A DNA stretch of 64,000 nt from Zunongwangia atlantica 22II14-10F7 (GCF_002094855.1 NZ_ARYN01000014.1:1-64000); one strand, 5' to 3'. Shown: positions 52,771 through 62,429, counted from the stretch's first letter. The notes: generated by a model from the sequence alone, not told the origin. Program-made: numbers and translations.

Positions 52771-54051
52771 ATGAAAAAGAAAACTCTTTTTATCATTCTT
52801 GGAGTAGTACTTGTTTTAATAGTGCTTTTAGTAGTAGGTAAGAAATCTGGAATGTTTGGTAAAAGCGGTAATTTTAAGCAGGTTGAAATTGCTGAAATTA
52901 AGCCGTTGGATATTGTAGAAACCGTTTCTGCAACTGGTAAAATTCAGCCAGAGGTAGAAGTAAAGTTATCTTCTGAAGTTTCAGGAGAGATTATCGAACT
53001 TCCTATTGCTGAAGGGCAAACAGTAGAGAAAGGTGATCTTTTAGTGAAAATCAACCCAGATATCTATCAATCTAATTTGCAACGTTCACAAGCAAGTATG
53101 GAGAATGCTCGTGCTAATTATGCGCAATCTCAGGCAAGTTTAAAGCAGGCAAAAGCAGATTACGAGCGTAATAAAACACTTTTTGAAAAAGGAGTAATTT
53201 CTAAAGCAGAGTGGGACGGAATCGTTTCTAGCTACGAAGTTGCAGAAGCAAACAAAGAATCTGCTTATTACAGCATGCAAAGTGCAGCGGCAACGGTAAC
53301 CGAATCTCAGGATAACTTAGGTAGAACCAATATCTATGCACCAATGAGCGGAACTATTTCTAAACTAGACGCTGAATTAGGGGAGCGTGTTGTAGGTACG
53401 CAACAAATGGCAGGTACAGAGATTTTACGTGTAGCCAATCTTTCTAATATGGAAGTTGAGGTAGATGTAAATGAAAATGATATTGTAAAAGTTGAAGTTG
53501 GAGATTCTACAATCGTTGAGGTAGATGCTTATCTAAGAAAAGAATTTAAAGGCGTAGTAACCGAAATTTCTAACTCTGCCGATAGTGAATTAACTACAGA
53601 TCAGGTAACAAACTTCAAGGTGAAAGTTAGAATCTTAGAAGATTCTTATAAAGATCTTTTAGAAGGAAAACCAGAGAATTATTCTCCGTTTAGACCAGGA
53701 ATGACGGCTACTGTAGATATTATCACAAACAAAAGAAGCAAAGTTATTGGTGTACCAATTAGTGCTATCGTGGTAAAAGCAGATACATCCTCAGTAGCCA
53801 TGGGAGCTATGGCACCTGCTAATGTAGAAACAGATCCTTCTAAACTTTTTGAATGTGTCTTTGTTAAGAACGGGGAAGAAGCTAAATTGCGTGTTGTAAA
53901 AACCGGTATTCAGGATGATACTAATATCCAGATCACAGAAGGTCTAGAGGAAGGAGAAACTGTAATTACCGGGCCTTATAATGTAGTAACTAAAACTCTA
54001 AAATCTGGAGATAAGGTTGAGGTTGCAGGAAGCGTCAACAGCGAAGGATAG
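52771..54051 (+). CDS. Periplasmic adaptor (HlyD/MacA family), second copy
   Basis: 426 residues: an anchor helix (4-22), lipoyl half-motifs (LSSEVSGEIIELPIAEGQTV and IYAPMSGTISKLDAELGERV) and an alpha-hairpin with heptads between about 100 and 180. It is longer than the first adaptor by about 50 residues, mostly in the C-terminal part, and has a bulky tail (EGLEEGETVITGP). It lies between tolC (83-bp gap) and tsaB. The two adaptors could form a mixed hexamer or serve different inner-membrane pumps. Confidence 0.92.
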   Translation: MKKKTLFIILGVVLVLIVLLVVGKKSGMFGKSGNFKQVEIAEIKPLDIVETVSATGKIQPEVEVKLSSEVSGEIIELPIAEGQTVEKGDLLVKINPDIYQSNLQRSQASMENARANYAQSQASLKQAKADYERNKTLFEKGVISKAEWDGIVSSYEVAEANKESAYYSMQSAAATVTESQDNLGRTNIYAPMSGTISKLDAELGERVVGTQQMAGTEILRVANLSNMEVEVDVNENDIVKVEVGDSTIVEVDAYLRKEFKGVVTEISNSADSELTTDQVTNFKVKVRILEDSYKDLLEGKPENYSPFRPGMTATVDIITNKRSKVIGVPISAIVVKADTSSVAMGAMAPANVETDPSKLFECVFVKNGEEAKLRVVKTGIQDDTNIQITEGLEEGETVITGPYNVVTKTLKSGDKVEVAGSVNSEG

Positions 54052-54070
54052 AGTTTAAAATTAGATAATT

Positions 54071-54733
54071 TTGGCTGTAATTCTTTGTTTGGAAACAGCA
54101 ACCACCAATTGCTCGGTTGCTTTATGTGAAGATGCTAATGTAATTGCATTAAAAGAAGATAATAGCAAAGGCTATTCTCATGCAGAGAAGCTTCATGTTT
54201 TTATCGATGAGATTTTAAAAGAAAATGATCTTAAGATCAATAATCTTGATGCGGTTGCAATAAGCAAAGGCCCTGGGTCTTATACAGGATTAAGAATTGG
54301 AGTTTCTGCAGTAAAAGGATTGTGTTTTGCTCAGGATATTCCGCTTATTTCAGTGCCAACATTAAGTGCTTTGGCAAAACAGATAGATCCAAAGGAAGGA
54401 GAGCAAATTATCCCAATGCTCGATGCCCGAAGAATGGAAGTATATTCTGCGGTATTCGATTCAGCATTTAATCAAATAAGAGATACAAAAGCTGAGGTGC
54501 TTTCAGAAGAAAGTTTTCAGGAAGAATTAGCAAAAGGGAAGGTTTATTTTATAGGAAATGGCGTAGCAAAATTCAGAGAAATCTGTGAGCATCCAAATGC
54601 CGAGTTTATAGAAGATCGATTACCTTCAGCGAAAGAAATGTGTAGCATAGCTTATGATAAATACAAAATAAGCGACATAGAGGATGTCGCTTATTTTGAA
54701 CCTTATTATTTAAAGGATTTTGTAGCAGGCTAA
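54071..54733 (+). CDS. tsaB: tRNA threonylcarbamoyladenosine synthesis protein TsaB
   Basis: 220 residues from a TTG start; a later start would remove the first strand ILCLETATTNCSVALC. The conserved blocks SHAEKLHVFIDEIL and ISKGPGSYTGLRIGVSAVKGL are typical. TsaB pairs with TsaD and TsaE to put the threonylcarbamoyl group on A37 of tRNAs that read ANN codons. The stop codon falls inside the loop of the terminator that follows. Confidence 0.95.
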   Translation: MAVILCLETATTNCSVALCEDANVIALKEDNSKGYSHAEKLHVFIDEILKENDLKINNLDAVAISKGPGSYTGLRIGVSAVKGLCFAQDIPLISVPTLSALAKQIDPKEGEQIIPMLDARRMEVYSAVFDSAFNQIRDTKAEVLSEESFQEELAKGKVYFIGNGVAKFREICEHPNAEFIEDRLPSAKEMCSIAYDKYKISDIEDVAYFEPYYLKDFVAG

Positions 54734-54747
54734 TCGCCTGCTTTTTT
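54724..54747 (+). terminator. Intrinsic terminator overlapping the tsaB stop codon
   Basis: AGCAGGC (54724-54730) and GCCTGCT (54736-54742) form a perfect 7-bp stem around TAATC, followed by five T. The stop codon TAA (54731-54733) lies in the loop, so translating ribosomes would cover the stem. Confidence 0.8.
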
Positions 54748-54795
54748 ATTGGCAACGCCAAAGGGTGTAATGCTCCAAGGCTTATCCAAGCTAGT

Positions 54796-55680
54796 TTATT
54801 CAGTTTTATCTGAGCTGTCTTTTTTAGATTCTTTTAAAACTGTACCGCTCATTTTAGTTTGATCGTAAAGATAAACATCACGTTGTGGGTAAGGAATCGT
54901 CATTCCAGCTTCTTCCAATCTTATTTTTCCTTCTTCTAGCATATACCAGTGGATATCCCAGAATACAGGATTTTTAGCAAAATATCTTACATAAAAGTTA
55001 ACCGAGTTATCACCTAGTTCTCCTACAAGTACCTGTGGTGCTGGCTCTGCTTCAATGCCTTCCTGCTCTTTTACAAGATTCATAAGAACTTCTTTTGCTT
55101 TCTTGATATCATCGTCATAAGAAATTCCAAAGGTCATATTCTCACGACGCACACCGTTTACAGTATAGTTTACAATATTGTCGTTCGCTAAGCTTCCGTT
55201 AGGAATTACTGCTTCCTGGTTACCAAACGTATCAAGTTTAGTATAAAATAAACTCACACTTTTCACACTACCAGAAACACCTTGTGCCTCAATCCAATCG
55301 CCAATTTTAAATGGTTTTAAAACTATAATTAAAACACCACCGGCAAAATTGGCAAGTGATCCTTGTAAAGCTAAACCTATCGCTAAACCAGCAGCACCAA
55401 GAATCGCTACTATAGATGTGGTTTCTATACCCACCTGATCTATGGCAACAATAATGACCAATATTTTTAAGGCCCAACTTACCAGTGTGGTTAAAAATCC
55501 TTTTAAGGCAACGTCATAATCCTTTTTATCAAGTGCCTTTTGCATTAATTTTACCACGCGTTTAGCAATCCAAAATCCTACAATTAGGATTAAAATTGCA
55601 GCAATTAAGTCCGGTAAAAAGTCAATAAGTTTTTTAGCATATTCCTGTGCTAATTCAGAAAAGTCATTTAATTTATCCAT
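54796..55680 (-). CDS. Small-conductance mechanosensitive channel (MscS family)
   Basis: 294 residues, close to E. coli MscS (286). Three helices are visible: about 18-40, 62-85 and the pore helix with the Gly/Ala pattern LGAAGLAIGLALQGSLANFAGG. The beta domain carries the usual IGDWIEAQGVSGSVKSVSLFYT. The channel opens on osmotic downshift to release solutes. The gene is convergent with tsaB and downstream of the DUF255 gene, from which it is separated by about 70 bp. Confidence 0.9.
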   Translation of the reverse strand: MDKLNDFSELAQEYAKKLIDFLPDLIAAILILIVGFWIAKRVVKLMQKALDKKDYDVALKGFLTTLVSWALKILVIIVAIDQVGIETTSIVAILGAAGLAIGLALQGSLANFAGGVLIIVLKPFKIGDWIEAQGVSGSVKSVSLFYTKLDTFGNQEAVIPNGSLANDNIVNYTVNGVRRENMTFGISYDDDIKKAKEVLMNLVKEQEGIEAEPAPQVLVGELGDNSVNFYVRYFAKNPVFWDIHWYMLEEGKIRLEEAGMTIPYPQRDVYLYDQTKMSGTVLKESKKDSSDKTE

Positions 55681-55752
55681 AGTAACAAGTAGTTTTACTA
55701 CAAAGAGAACATTTTTTTGGGCTAAATGCGAGTAATTCTCGTTTAAGTTTTG

Positions 55753-57795
55753 TTAAACAAGGCTGATATTATTTAAAACAGGCGTTAATTTTTCTTCAGG
55801 AAGTTGGCATTTTCCCTGCTCGCATAAATAAAAGAGCGTTTTCTTTTCTACATAACGATCTTTAAGAATTGCTAATTCGCTTTTGTTTTTACTACCTGAA
55901 ATTATAAGATTTGGAAGATATTTTTTCTGAATTTCTATCTGCTCAATTTCTGCATTTTCTCCCAAAATCGCCAATTCATAAAATGGATTGCTGAAGTTTA
56001 TATATAAATGAAGCCAATTGGAATAACCCATAGGATAAGATTCGATTTTTCCCGCAATCGCCTGAAGCATTTTTTCTGAAGTTTCTAAATATTCAGCATT
56101 TCCGGTTAAACTTCCCAATCTAAATAAATTATTTGCCATTGCTGAATTTGATGCAGGGATCACATTATCGGTAAATTCTACAGGATTGCTAATTAAAGCA
56201 TCGTCGTTTTTAGAGGTGAAATTGAAGAGATGGTTTTCCTGGTTGTAAAAATTTTCAAAACAATATTGGCTAAGATTGTTTGAAAAATCGATCCATTTTT
56301 TATCGAAAGTGACCTCGTATAGTTTTAACAATGCTTCGATGGTAAACGCATAATCTTCAAGATAGCCATTAATTTTACTTTTTCCGTTTTTGTAAGAATG
56401 GAAAAGACTATGATCTGATTTTAGCTGATTTTCGATAATAAATTCAGCATTTTTCAGCGCGGTTACAAGGTAATCCGAATTTCCTGTAGCTGAATAAGCT
56501 TCAGTAAAACCAGTAATTGTAAGTGCATTCCAGGAAGTAAGTGTTTTATCGTCTAAACCTGGTTTTTTTCGTGGTTTTTTAGCTTCAGAAAGAACTTTAG
56601 TCCATTTTTCTTTTTTCTGCTGAAGTTGTTCTATCGATAATTGATGATTTTCAGCAAAAATATTGTCCTTTTCAGTTTTGTAGAGAATATAATTTCCGTT
56701 CTCCCAGTAGCCTTTTTCATTGATATTAAAATAAGCCGAAAAAATATCGAATTCTGACTCTAACAATTCCTGAAGTTCCTGTTTTTTCCAGGTATAAAAA
56801 GCACCTTCTTCTTTGATTCCTTTTTCATTTTCAGAATCGGCATCCAAAGCCGAATAAAATGCTCCGGTAGCATCGGTAAGATAAGATTCGATAAAATTGG
56901 TGGTCTTTTTTATAATTTCTTTATACCAGGGATCCTGAGTTAGTTTATAGGCTTTGCTGTATACACTTAGTAATTGGGCATTATCGTAAAGCATTTTTTC
57001 GAAATGCGGAACATGCCAGCGATCATCTACAGAATATCTTGAAAATCCGCCATCGATATGATCAAAAGTGCCGCCAAAAGATATTTTATCTAAGCTATGA
57101 AGTACATATTCCTGCAATTCTTCATCTTTAAATTGATAAGCATAACGTAGCAGGAATTCTAAATTAGTTGGCATCATAAACTTTGGCGCATTTTTGGTGC
57201 CGCCTAGTTTTGTGTCTAGGTAAGGTTTCCAGATGTCAACAAATTCGGTTAACCTCTGTTGTGAAAATTCATGCTTAATATTACTAATATCAATTAGATT
57301 TAGTTGCTGTAAACCTTCTTCCAGTTTATTAGCGTAATTGGTAAGTTGGGAGGGCTCTTTTTTATAGATCTGCTGAATTTGTAATAGTGCACTTTTCCAT
57401 TGTTCTTTTCTAAAATAAGTGCCACCCCAAACCGGCCTCCCGTCGGGTAGTGCTACGATATTCATGGGCCAGCCGCCGCTACCGGTCATAATTTGCACAG
57501 CCTGCATATACACTTGGTCGATATCTGGGCGCTCTTCGCGATCTACTTTTATCGAAATATAATGCGCATTCATAATGTCGGCAACTTCAGTATCTTCAAA
57601 ACTTTCGTGTTCCATCACGTGGCACCAGTGGCATGCAGAATATCCAACACTAATAATAATGAGTTTGTTAGCCTTTTTTGCTTCATCCAAAACATTGCTG
57701 TTCCAGCCTTTCCAATCTACCGGGTTATGGGCGTGCTGTAAAAGATAAGGACTACTTTCGTGAATAAGATCGTTGGTGTATTTGGGAGTTTTCAT
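55753..57795 (-). CDS. DUF255 thioredoxin-like protein (YyaL/SPATA20 family)
   Basis: 680 residues. The N-terminal thioredoxin-like domain has the family mark [14 protein letters not shown] (Cys55, Cys58), with [12 protein letters not shown] similar to the mammalian SPATA20. A long alpha/alpha-barrel of the six-hairpin glycosidase type follows (about 200-600), including the conserved [28 protein letters not shown] split over residues 230-260. The family is widespread but has no settled function; a cellobiose 2-epimerase-like or redox activity has been guessed. The start is the ATG at 57795. Confidence 0.9.
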   Translation of the reverse strand: MKTPKYTNDLIHESSPYLLQHAHNPVDWKGWNSNVLDEAKKANKLIIISVGYSACHWCHVMEHESFEDTEVADIMNAHYISIKVDREERPDIDQVYMQAVQIMTGSGGWPMNIVALPDGRPVWGGTYFRKEQWKSALLQIQQIYKKEPSQLTNYANKLEEGLQQLNLIDISNIKHEFSQQRLTEFVDIWKPYLDTKLGGTKNAPKFMMPTNLEFLLRYAYQFKDEELQEYVLHSLDKISFGGTFDHIDGGFSRYSVDDRWHVPHFEKMLYDNAQLLSVYSKAYKLTQDPWYKEIIKKTTNFIESYLTDATGAFYSALDADSENEKGIKEEGAFYTWKKQELQELLESEFDIFSAYFNINEKGYWENGNYILYKTEKDNIFAENHQLSIEQLQQKKEKWTKVLSEAKKPRKKPGLDDKTLTSWNALTITGFTEAYSATGNSDYLVTALKNAEFIIENQLKSDHSLFHSYKNGKSKINGYLEDYAFTIEALLKLYEVTFDKKWIDFSNNLSQYCFENFYNQENHLFNFTSKNDDALISNPVEFTDNVIPASNSAMANNLFRLGSLTGNAEYLETSEKMLQAIAGKIESYPMGYSNWLHLYINFSNPFYELAILGENAEIEQIEIQKKYLPNLIISGSKNKSELAILKDRYVEKKTLFYLCEQGKCQLPEEKLTPVLNNISLV

Positions 57796-57848
57796 AACCT
57801 GTGTTTAATAGAACTTAGCCAAATTTAAAAGTTTTACAACAATGATAT

Positions 57849-57866
57849 GTAGATAAGTTTATCTAC
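57849..57866. repeat. Perfect 18-bp palindrome upstream of the phosphate transporter
   Basis: GTAGATAA (57849-57856) and TTATCTAC (57859-57866) are perfect 8-bp arms around GT. It ends 27 bases before the -7 box at 57894, in the zone where an activator or repressor dimer would bind. It has no T run, so it is not a terminator. An operator role is an inference. Confidence 0.5.
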
Positions 57867-57893
57867 TTAAAGACAATCCAAACTTAAGATTAG

Positions 57894-57901
57894 TATATTT
57901 G
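57894..57901 (+). promoter_or_regulatory. -7 box for the phosphate transporter
   Basis: TATATTTG matches TAnnTTTG. It lies 123 bases before the ATG at 58025, so the transcript would have a leader of about 115 bases. No TTG is found at 19-base spacing. Confidence 0.5.
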
Positions 57902-58024
57902 TTGCTCAAAATCAGCATGAAGACTGTGATTTTAGACGCAAAATAACTTAAAGTTTTCATAACCTTGGACCGCTTTTAAATTCAAAAAAAAGAAAGACTT
58001 TTGCTGGTTGAAAATATTGGATTT

Positions 58025-60289
58025 ATGGAAGATGTTTATATTGTAATGCTTGTAGCCCTTTTGGCTCTTGCGATTACAGATTTGGTGGTAGGAGTAAGTA
58101 ATGATGCCATCAACTTTTTGAATTCGGCTATCGGGTCTAAGGCGGTTTCTATGCGAACCATCTTAATTGTAGCCAGTATTGGTGTGGCTATTGGAGCGAT
58201 TTTTTCCAGTGGTTTGATGGAGGTAGCTCGTAAAGGGATATTTCTTCCGCAGCAATTTTACTTCGAGGAGATTATGATCATATTTATGGCAGTAATGATC
58301 ACCGATGTGTTACTGCTAGATTTCTTTAACTCCATAGGTCTGCCTACTTCTACAACTGTTTCTATTGTTTTTGAACTTCTTGGAGCAGCAGTAAGTATCG
58401 CAGTAATAAAAATTTACAAAGAAGGGAATGATCTTGGCCAATTGGCCAGCTATATTAATACCAGTAAGGCAACAGAGATTATTATAGGTATTTTAATGGC
58501 GGTGGTTATAGCCTTTATTGTTGGTTTGTTGGTACAGTATATTTCGCGATTAATTTTTTCTTTTCAGTTCGAGAAGAAGATGAAATATGTTGGGGCGATC
58601 TTTGGAGGTCTGTCATTAACTGCAATTCTTTACTTTATACTTATTAAAGGTCTTAAAAGTGTTCCTTATCTTTCTGAAGATACCTTAACTTTTATAAACG
58701 AGAATACCATTTTAATCATGCTAATTGGTTTCGTGATATTCTCGATCATCAGTCAGTTACTTATGAGTATTTTTAAACTGAATATTCTAAGAGTAATTAT
58801 TGTAATAGGAACTTTTGCCCTGGCATTAGCTTTTGCCGGTAACGACCTTGTGAACTTTATTGGGGTTCCTATTGCGGCATGGCAATCTTATAATTTATGG
58901 GAGGCAGCTTATCAGTCTTCTGGTACTTTACCATCTGAATTATTAATGAGCGGCTTAAGCGGAAGTGTACCTACGCCAGAATTTTTATTGATAATTGCCG
59001 GTGGTGTTATGGTAGTAACACTTTGGTTTAGTAGTAAAGCAAAATCTGTTGTAGAAACAGGTGTAAACCTGGCAAGACAGGGAGATGGCGTAGAGCGTTT
59101 CGAGCCAAACTGGTTGTCTAGAAGTATCGTTCGTTATTCTGTGATTTTTAGTGGAGCTGTTTCTACCGTTGTACCTAAAGCTGTTAAAAATAAGATCGAT
59201 AAAAAGTTCGAAAAGCCAGAAAATAATTCTCGTACTAAACGACTAGATGCTCCTGCCTTTGATATGGTTAGAGCTTCTGTAAATCTTGTAGTGGCAAGTA
59301 TTTTAATTTCTATTGGTACAAACTTAAAACTTCCTTTATCTACTACTTATGTAACTTTTATGGTTGCAATGGGTTCGTCTTTGGCAGATAGGGCTTGGGA
59401 TCGTGAAAGTGCCGTATATCGTGTAGCCGGAGTATTGAATGTAATTGGAGGATGGTTTGTAACTGCATTGGTTGCTTTTACGGCAGCAGCTCTTTTTGCG
59501 TGTATTATTTATTACGGCGGAACTATTGCTTTAGTGATGCTTATTATTTTGGCGATTGTTTTAGTGGTAAGAAGCGGAATTATACACAGCAGAAAATCTA
59601 AAGAAGAGAAGAAAAATAAGCGTTATAACCGTACAGATATTATTACCATTAATGAGATTACTACAGAAACTTCAGAAAATATTTCTAGTGTAATTCACGG
59701 TATAAATAGGATGTACACCAAAACGGTAGATAATCTAGGTTATCATGATTTAGGCAAGCTAAAGAAGAATAATAAGGCCATTAGTAAGCTGGAAGAAGAA
59801 GTAGATGAACTAAAAGGAAATATATTCTATTTTATTAAGTCTTTGGATGACGATTCTGTAGAAGCCAGTAAATTTTATATTTTGATTCTGGATTATCTTC
59901 AGGATATGACGCAGTCTATTGCTTTTATTACTCGTAATAGCTACAATCACGTACATAACAACCATAAGAATTTGAAGTTTAACCAGATTCGTGATCTTAA
60001 AAAAGTAGATGAAAGAATGCAGGTGCTTTTTGATGATATAGAGCATGCTTTTAATAATCACGAGTTCGCTAAAATCGATCAAATCTTAAAAGATAAACAG
60101 GATTTACTGGATTATGTTTCAGATTTAATTCAGAAACAGATAAACCGAATTAGAACTTCAGAGACGAGTCCGCGTAATACAAAATTGTATTTTGGATTGT
60201 TGTTAGAAACAAGAGATCTTATTACCTCTACAATGAGTTTACTTCAGTTGTTTCAGGAGTTTTATCGTGAGGCAAAAAGTACGTTCTAA
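58025..60289 (+). CDS. Inorganic phosphate transporter (PiT family) fused to a PhoU-like domain
   Basis: 754 residues from the ATG at 58025; an in-frame TTG at 58001 is an alternative. The two PiT signature repeats are visible: VVGVSNDAINFLNSAIGSKA and FAGNDLVNFIGVPIAAW, with about ten to eleven helices up to residue 530. After a basic linker (RKSKEEKKNKRYNR), residues about 545-750 are an all-helical PhoU-like (DUF47) bundle. In many bacteria the DUF47 gene is separate and next to pit; here it is part of the same chain. The transporter brings in phosphate with cations, and the tail probably regulates it. Confidence 0.9.
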   Translation: MEDVYIVMLVALLALAITDLVVGVSNDAINFLNSAIGSKAVSMRTILIVASIGVAIGAIFSSGLMEVARKGIFLPQQFYFEEIMIIFMAVMITDVLLLDFFNSIGLPTSTTVSIVFELLGAAVSIAVIKIYKEGNDLGQLASYINTSKATEIIIGILMAVVIAFIVGLLVQYISRLIFSFQFEKKMKYVGAIFGGLSLTAILYFILIKGLKSVPYLSEDTLTFINENTILIMLIGFVIFSIISQLLMSIFKLNILRVIIVIGTFALALAFAGNDLVNFIGVPIAAWQSYNLWEAAYQSSGTLPSELLMSGLSGSVPTPEFLLIIAGGVMVVTLWFSSKAKSVVETGVNLARQGDGVERFEPNWLSRSIVRYSVIFSGAVSTVVPKAVKNKIDKKFEKPENNSRTKRLDAPAFDMVRASVNLVVASILISIGTNLKLPLSTTYVTFMVAMGSSLADRAWDRESAVYRVAGVLNVIGGWFVTALVAFTAAALFACIIYYGGTIALVMLIILAIVLVVRSGIIHSRKSKEEKKNKRYNRTDIITINEITTETSENISSVIHGINRMYTKTVDNLGYHDLGKLKKNNKAISKLEEEVDELKGNIFYFIKSLDDDSVEASKFYILILDYLQDMTQSIAFITRNSYNHVHNNHKNLKFNQIRDLKKVDERMQVLFDDIEHAFNNHEFAKIDQILKDKQDLLDYVSDLIQKQINRIRTSETSPRNTKLYFGLLLETRDLITSTMSLLQLFQEFYREAKSTF

Positions 60290-60315
60290 AACGTCTAAAA
60301 TTAGATATAAAAAAT

Positions 60316-60347
60316 AAAAAAGCCGCTTCATTTGAAGCGGCTTTTTT
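60316..60347. terminator. Bidirectional intrinsic terminator between phosphate transporter and nifU
   Basis: AGCCGCTTCA (60321-60330) and TGAAGCGGCT (60333-60342) form a near-perfect stem, flanked by A5 on one side and T5 on the other, so it can work on both strands. It lies between convergent genes. Confidence 0.85.
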
Positions 60348-60368
60348 ATTTTTTATATTCAGCAATAA

Positions 60369-61298
60369 TTATCCATTAACTGCTTCTACGTAATCTACTC
60401 TTCCTTTTAGCATATCTCTAAGCATGGTTTCGATTCCGCTTTTTAATGTCATTGTAGACGATGGGCAACCGCTACAAGCACCTTGTAAGATTACTTTCAC
60501 AGTTCTGCTTTCCTCGTCATAAGAGTCAAATAAAATATTACCGCCATCACTGGCCACAGCTGGTTTAATGTATTCTTCTAAAATAGCAACTACCTGTTGT
60601 GAAGTGTCATCTAACTCATCAAGATTAAGCTGAGGTTTAGGGGCACTTTTAGAAGTTTCAGCCTCATTTTCCTGCCCGGCAGTTCCGGTTACAGCATCAT
60701 TATTTAAAACTGAATTTCCTTCCTGTAAAAAAGTGCGAATAAATTCACGAAGCTCCATGGTGATTTCTTCCCATTGCGCCATGTCGTATTTATTTACACT
60801 CACGTAATTTTCGTCGATAAAAACTTCTTTTACAAAAGGGAAATGAAATAACTTTTGAGCTAACGGAGAATCTTTAGCATCGTCTATATTTTTAAACTCG
60901 GCTGCATGAAGAACAAGTTTCCTGTTAGAAACAAACTTCATTACTTTAGGGTTAGGAGTACTTTCAGCATAAACAGTAACAGGAATGTTTTTTTGTTGCT
61001 CATCTGTTTTAATTACAACTCCGCCTTTATTTAAGTAATTCTCGATTTGCTCTGCAACTTCATTTTCTACTTCTGGCCATTCTACGATATCATATTTTTC
61101 GATAGCGATAAAATTCTGAGAAATGTAAACTGTTTTTACAAACGGAAGATAAAAAAGTTGTTGTGCAATCGGCGATTTTGCTGCCTCGTCGATGTTTTTA
61201 AACTCAAAATTCTCGTGTTTGGTTAAGAATTTATTAGCTTCAAATTTAACAATTCCGGGTTGTGTAGTGTGTTGTATATTAATGGTGTAATTTTCCAT
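60369..61298 (-). CDS. NifU/Nfu family iron-sulfur scaffold protein with two N-terminal domains
   Basis: 309 residues. Two copies of the Nfu N-terminal domain come first (about 5-93 and 108-200), sharing the pattern SP(I/L)AQ(Q/K)LF..PFVK.V(Y/F)I. The C-terminal NifU domain (about 232-305) has the cluster ligands C275 and C278 in GACSGCPSSTMTLKSGIE. Nfu proteins deliver [4Fe-4S] clusters to client enzymes. The many iron-sulfur proteins in this window (ActB, QueG) are possible clients. No nifS or suf gene is adjacent. Confidence 0.9.
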   Translation of the reverse strand: MENYTINIQHTTQPGIVKFEANKFLTKHENFEFKNIDEAAKSPIAQQLFYLPFVKTVYISQNFIAIEKYDIVEWPEVENEVAEQIENYLNKGGVVIKTDEQQKNIPVTVYAESTPNPKVMKFVSNRKLVLHAAEFKNIDDAKDSPLAQKLFHFPFVKEVFIDENYVSVNKYDMAQWEEITMELREFIRTFLQEGNSVLNNDAVTGTAGQENEAETSKSAPKPQLNLDELDDTSQQVVAILEEYIKPAVASDGGNILFDSYDEESRTVKVILQGACSGCPSSTMTLKSGIETMLRDMLKGRVDYVEAVNG

Positions 61299-61314
61299 TT
61301 CTTAAAATTTTCGG

Positions 61315-61322
61315 CAAAAATA
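61315..61322 (-). promoter_or_regulatory. -7 box for the nifU-type gene
   Basis: On the minus strand the sequence is TATTTTTG, a match to TAnnTTTG, 17 bases before the ATG at 61298. Confidence 0.45.
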
Positions 61323-61406
61323 CTAAAGAAAAGTCAGCTTATGTATATATTTACCCGACTTATATTAACCAGTATTTATAGATTGATAAAATTATACTTT
61401 GATTTT

Positions 61407-62429
61407 ATGTGCCTTGAACGTCTTAAGCGAATCCTAATATTGTTTATTTTTAGCCTCTTTTTTTTATCTACCGCTAAAAGAGCAGAAGCACAAGAGGTTA
61501 TCCCAACATATTCAGATTACTTAATGGATAATTTATATTTGCTTTATCCATCAATGGCAGGTGCATCAAACTATAACCAGATTCGACTTACGGCCAGGCA
61601 GCAGTGGTTTGACGTAGACGACGCACCTAACTTACAAACTTTAAGTGTTAATGGTAGATTAGGTGATAAAATAGGTTTGGGATCAATATTTTTTAGAGAC
61701 GAAAATGGCTATTTCTCTAAATTAGGTGCTTATGCTACATTTGCCTATCACCTTATGTTTTCTAGAGATAATGTTAATCTTAATCAATTATCTTTTGGGA
61801 TTAGCGGTGGTATTATTCAGCATCGTTTAGATCAATCTGAATTTACCGTTTATGATCCTATTATAGGTAACAATGATATTGCGACCGATTTTTTCGCAAA
61901 TATGGATGTGGGAATGTCTTATTATTATATGGATTTTTATGCCCATGTTGCGGTGAAAAATATAATTTCTGTTGAAAGGGATTTGTTTTATTCAGATGCG
62001 GTGCCAAGTAATCAAAGAAAATATTTAGCCTCTGCTGGGTATGTTTTTGATTTTTATCGAAATGATTGGGGGTTAGAACCATCGTTTTTATTTCAATTAA
62101 GAGAGCTAAATTCTCAGGCAACTATCGATGCTAATATAAAGGCCTATAAAGATTTTGATATTGGGCAGGGATGGATTGGTTTATCGTATAGACAGGCTTT
62201 TGATGGGGCAGAGTATACCAGAACTGGAGACGAAATACAGCGTCAAAACCTGAGATATATCACACCATTCTTAGGTTTAGAGTTTAAGCAATTTATTATA
62301 GGTTATACTTTTAGTTACCAGATGAACACCATGGTGTTAAGTAATAATGGTTTTCATCAGCTTACTTTGGGTTATAATTTTGGTGAAAGCAGGCAACGTT
62401 ACGATTGCCATTGCCCGGCAATTAATTAG
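61407..62429 (+). CDS. PorP/SprF family type IX secretion-linked outer-membrane protein
   Basis: 340 residues from the ATG at 61407; the frame runs back into the nifU promoter region but without support. A signal peptide ends in AKRAEA-Q. The mature start PTYSDYLMDNLYLLYPSMAG and the following RLTARQQWFD are hallmarks of PorP/SprF proteins, and a predicted beta-barrel with YNFGESRQRYDCHCPAIN at the end fits. SprF-like proteins partner large type IX adhesins such as SprB; no adhesin gene is adjacent here. It meets murI tail to tail with a 4-bp overlap. Confidence 0.9.
   Translation: MCLERLKRILILFIFSLFFLSTAKRAEAQEVIPTYSDYLMDNLYLLYPSMAGASNYNQIRLTARQQWFDVDDAPNLQTLSVNGRLGDKIGLGSIFFRDENGYFSKLGAYATFAYHLMFSRDNVNLNQLSFGISGGIIQHRLDQSEFTVYDPIIGNNDIATDFFANMDVGMSYYYMDFYAHVAVKNIISVERDLFYSDAVPSNQRKYLASAGYVFDFYRNDWGLEPSFLFQLRELNSQATIDANIKAYKDFDIGQGWIGLSYRQAFDGAEYTRTGDEIQRQNLRYITPFLGLEFKQFIIGYTFSYQMNTMVLSNNGFHQLTLGYNFGESRQRYDCHCPAIN

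Noticed and set aside
54066-54073. TAATTTTG as a promoter for tsaB
   Set aside because: It overlaps the TTG start codon; a transcript from it would lack the start, and the gene must begin there to keep its first strand. Chance match in AT-rich DNA.
61260-61406. Upstream extension of the PorP/SprF gene
   Set aside because: It would overlap the start and promoter of the divergent nifU gene, and the signal peptide begins properly near the ATG at 61407.
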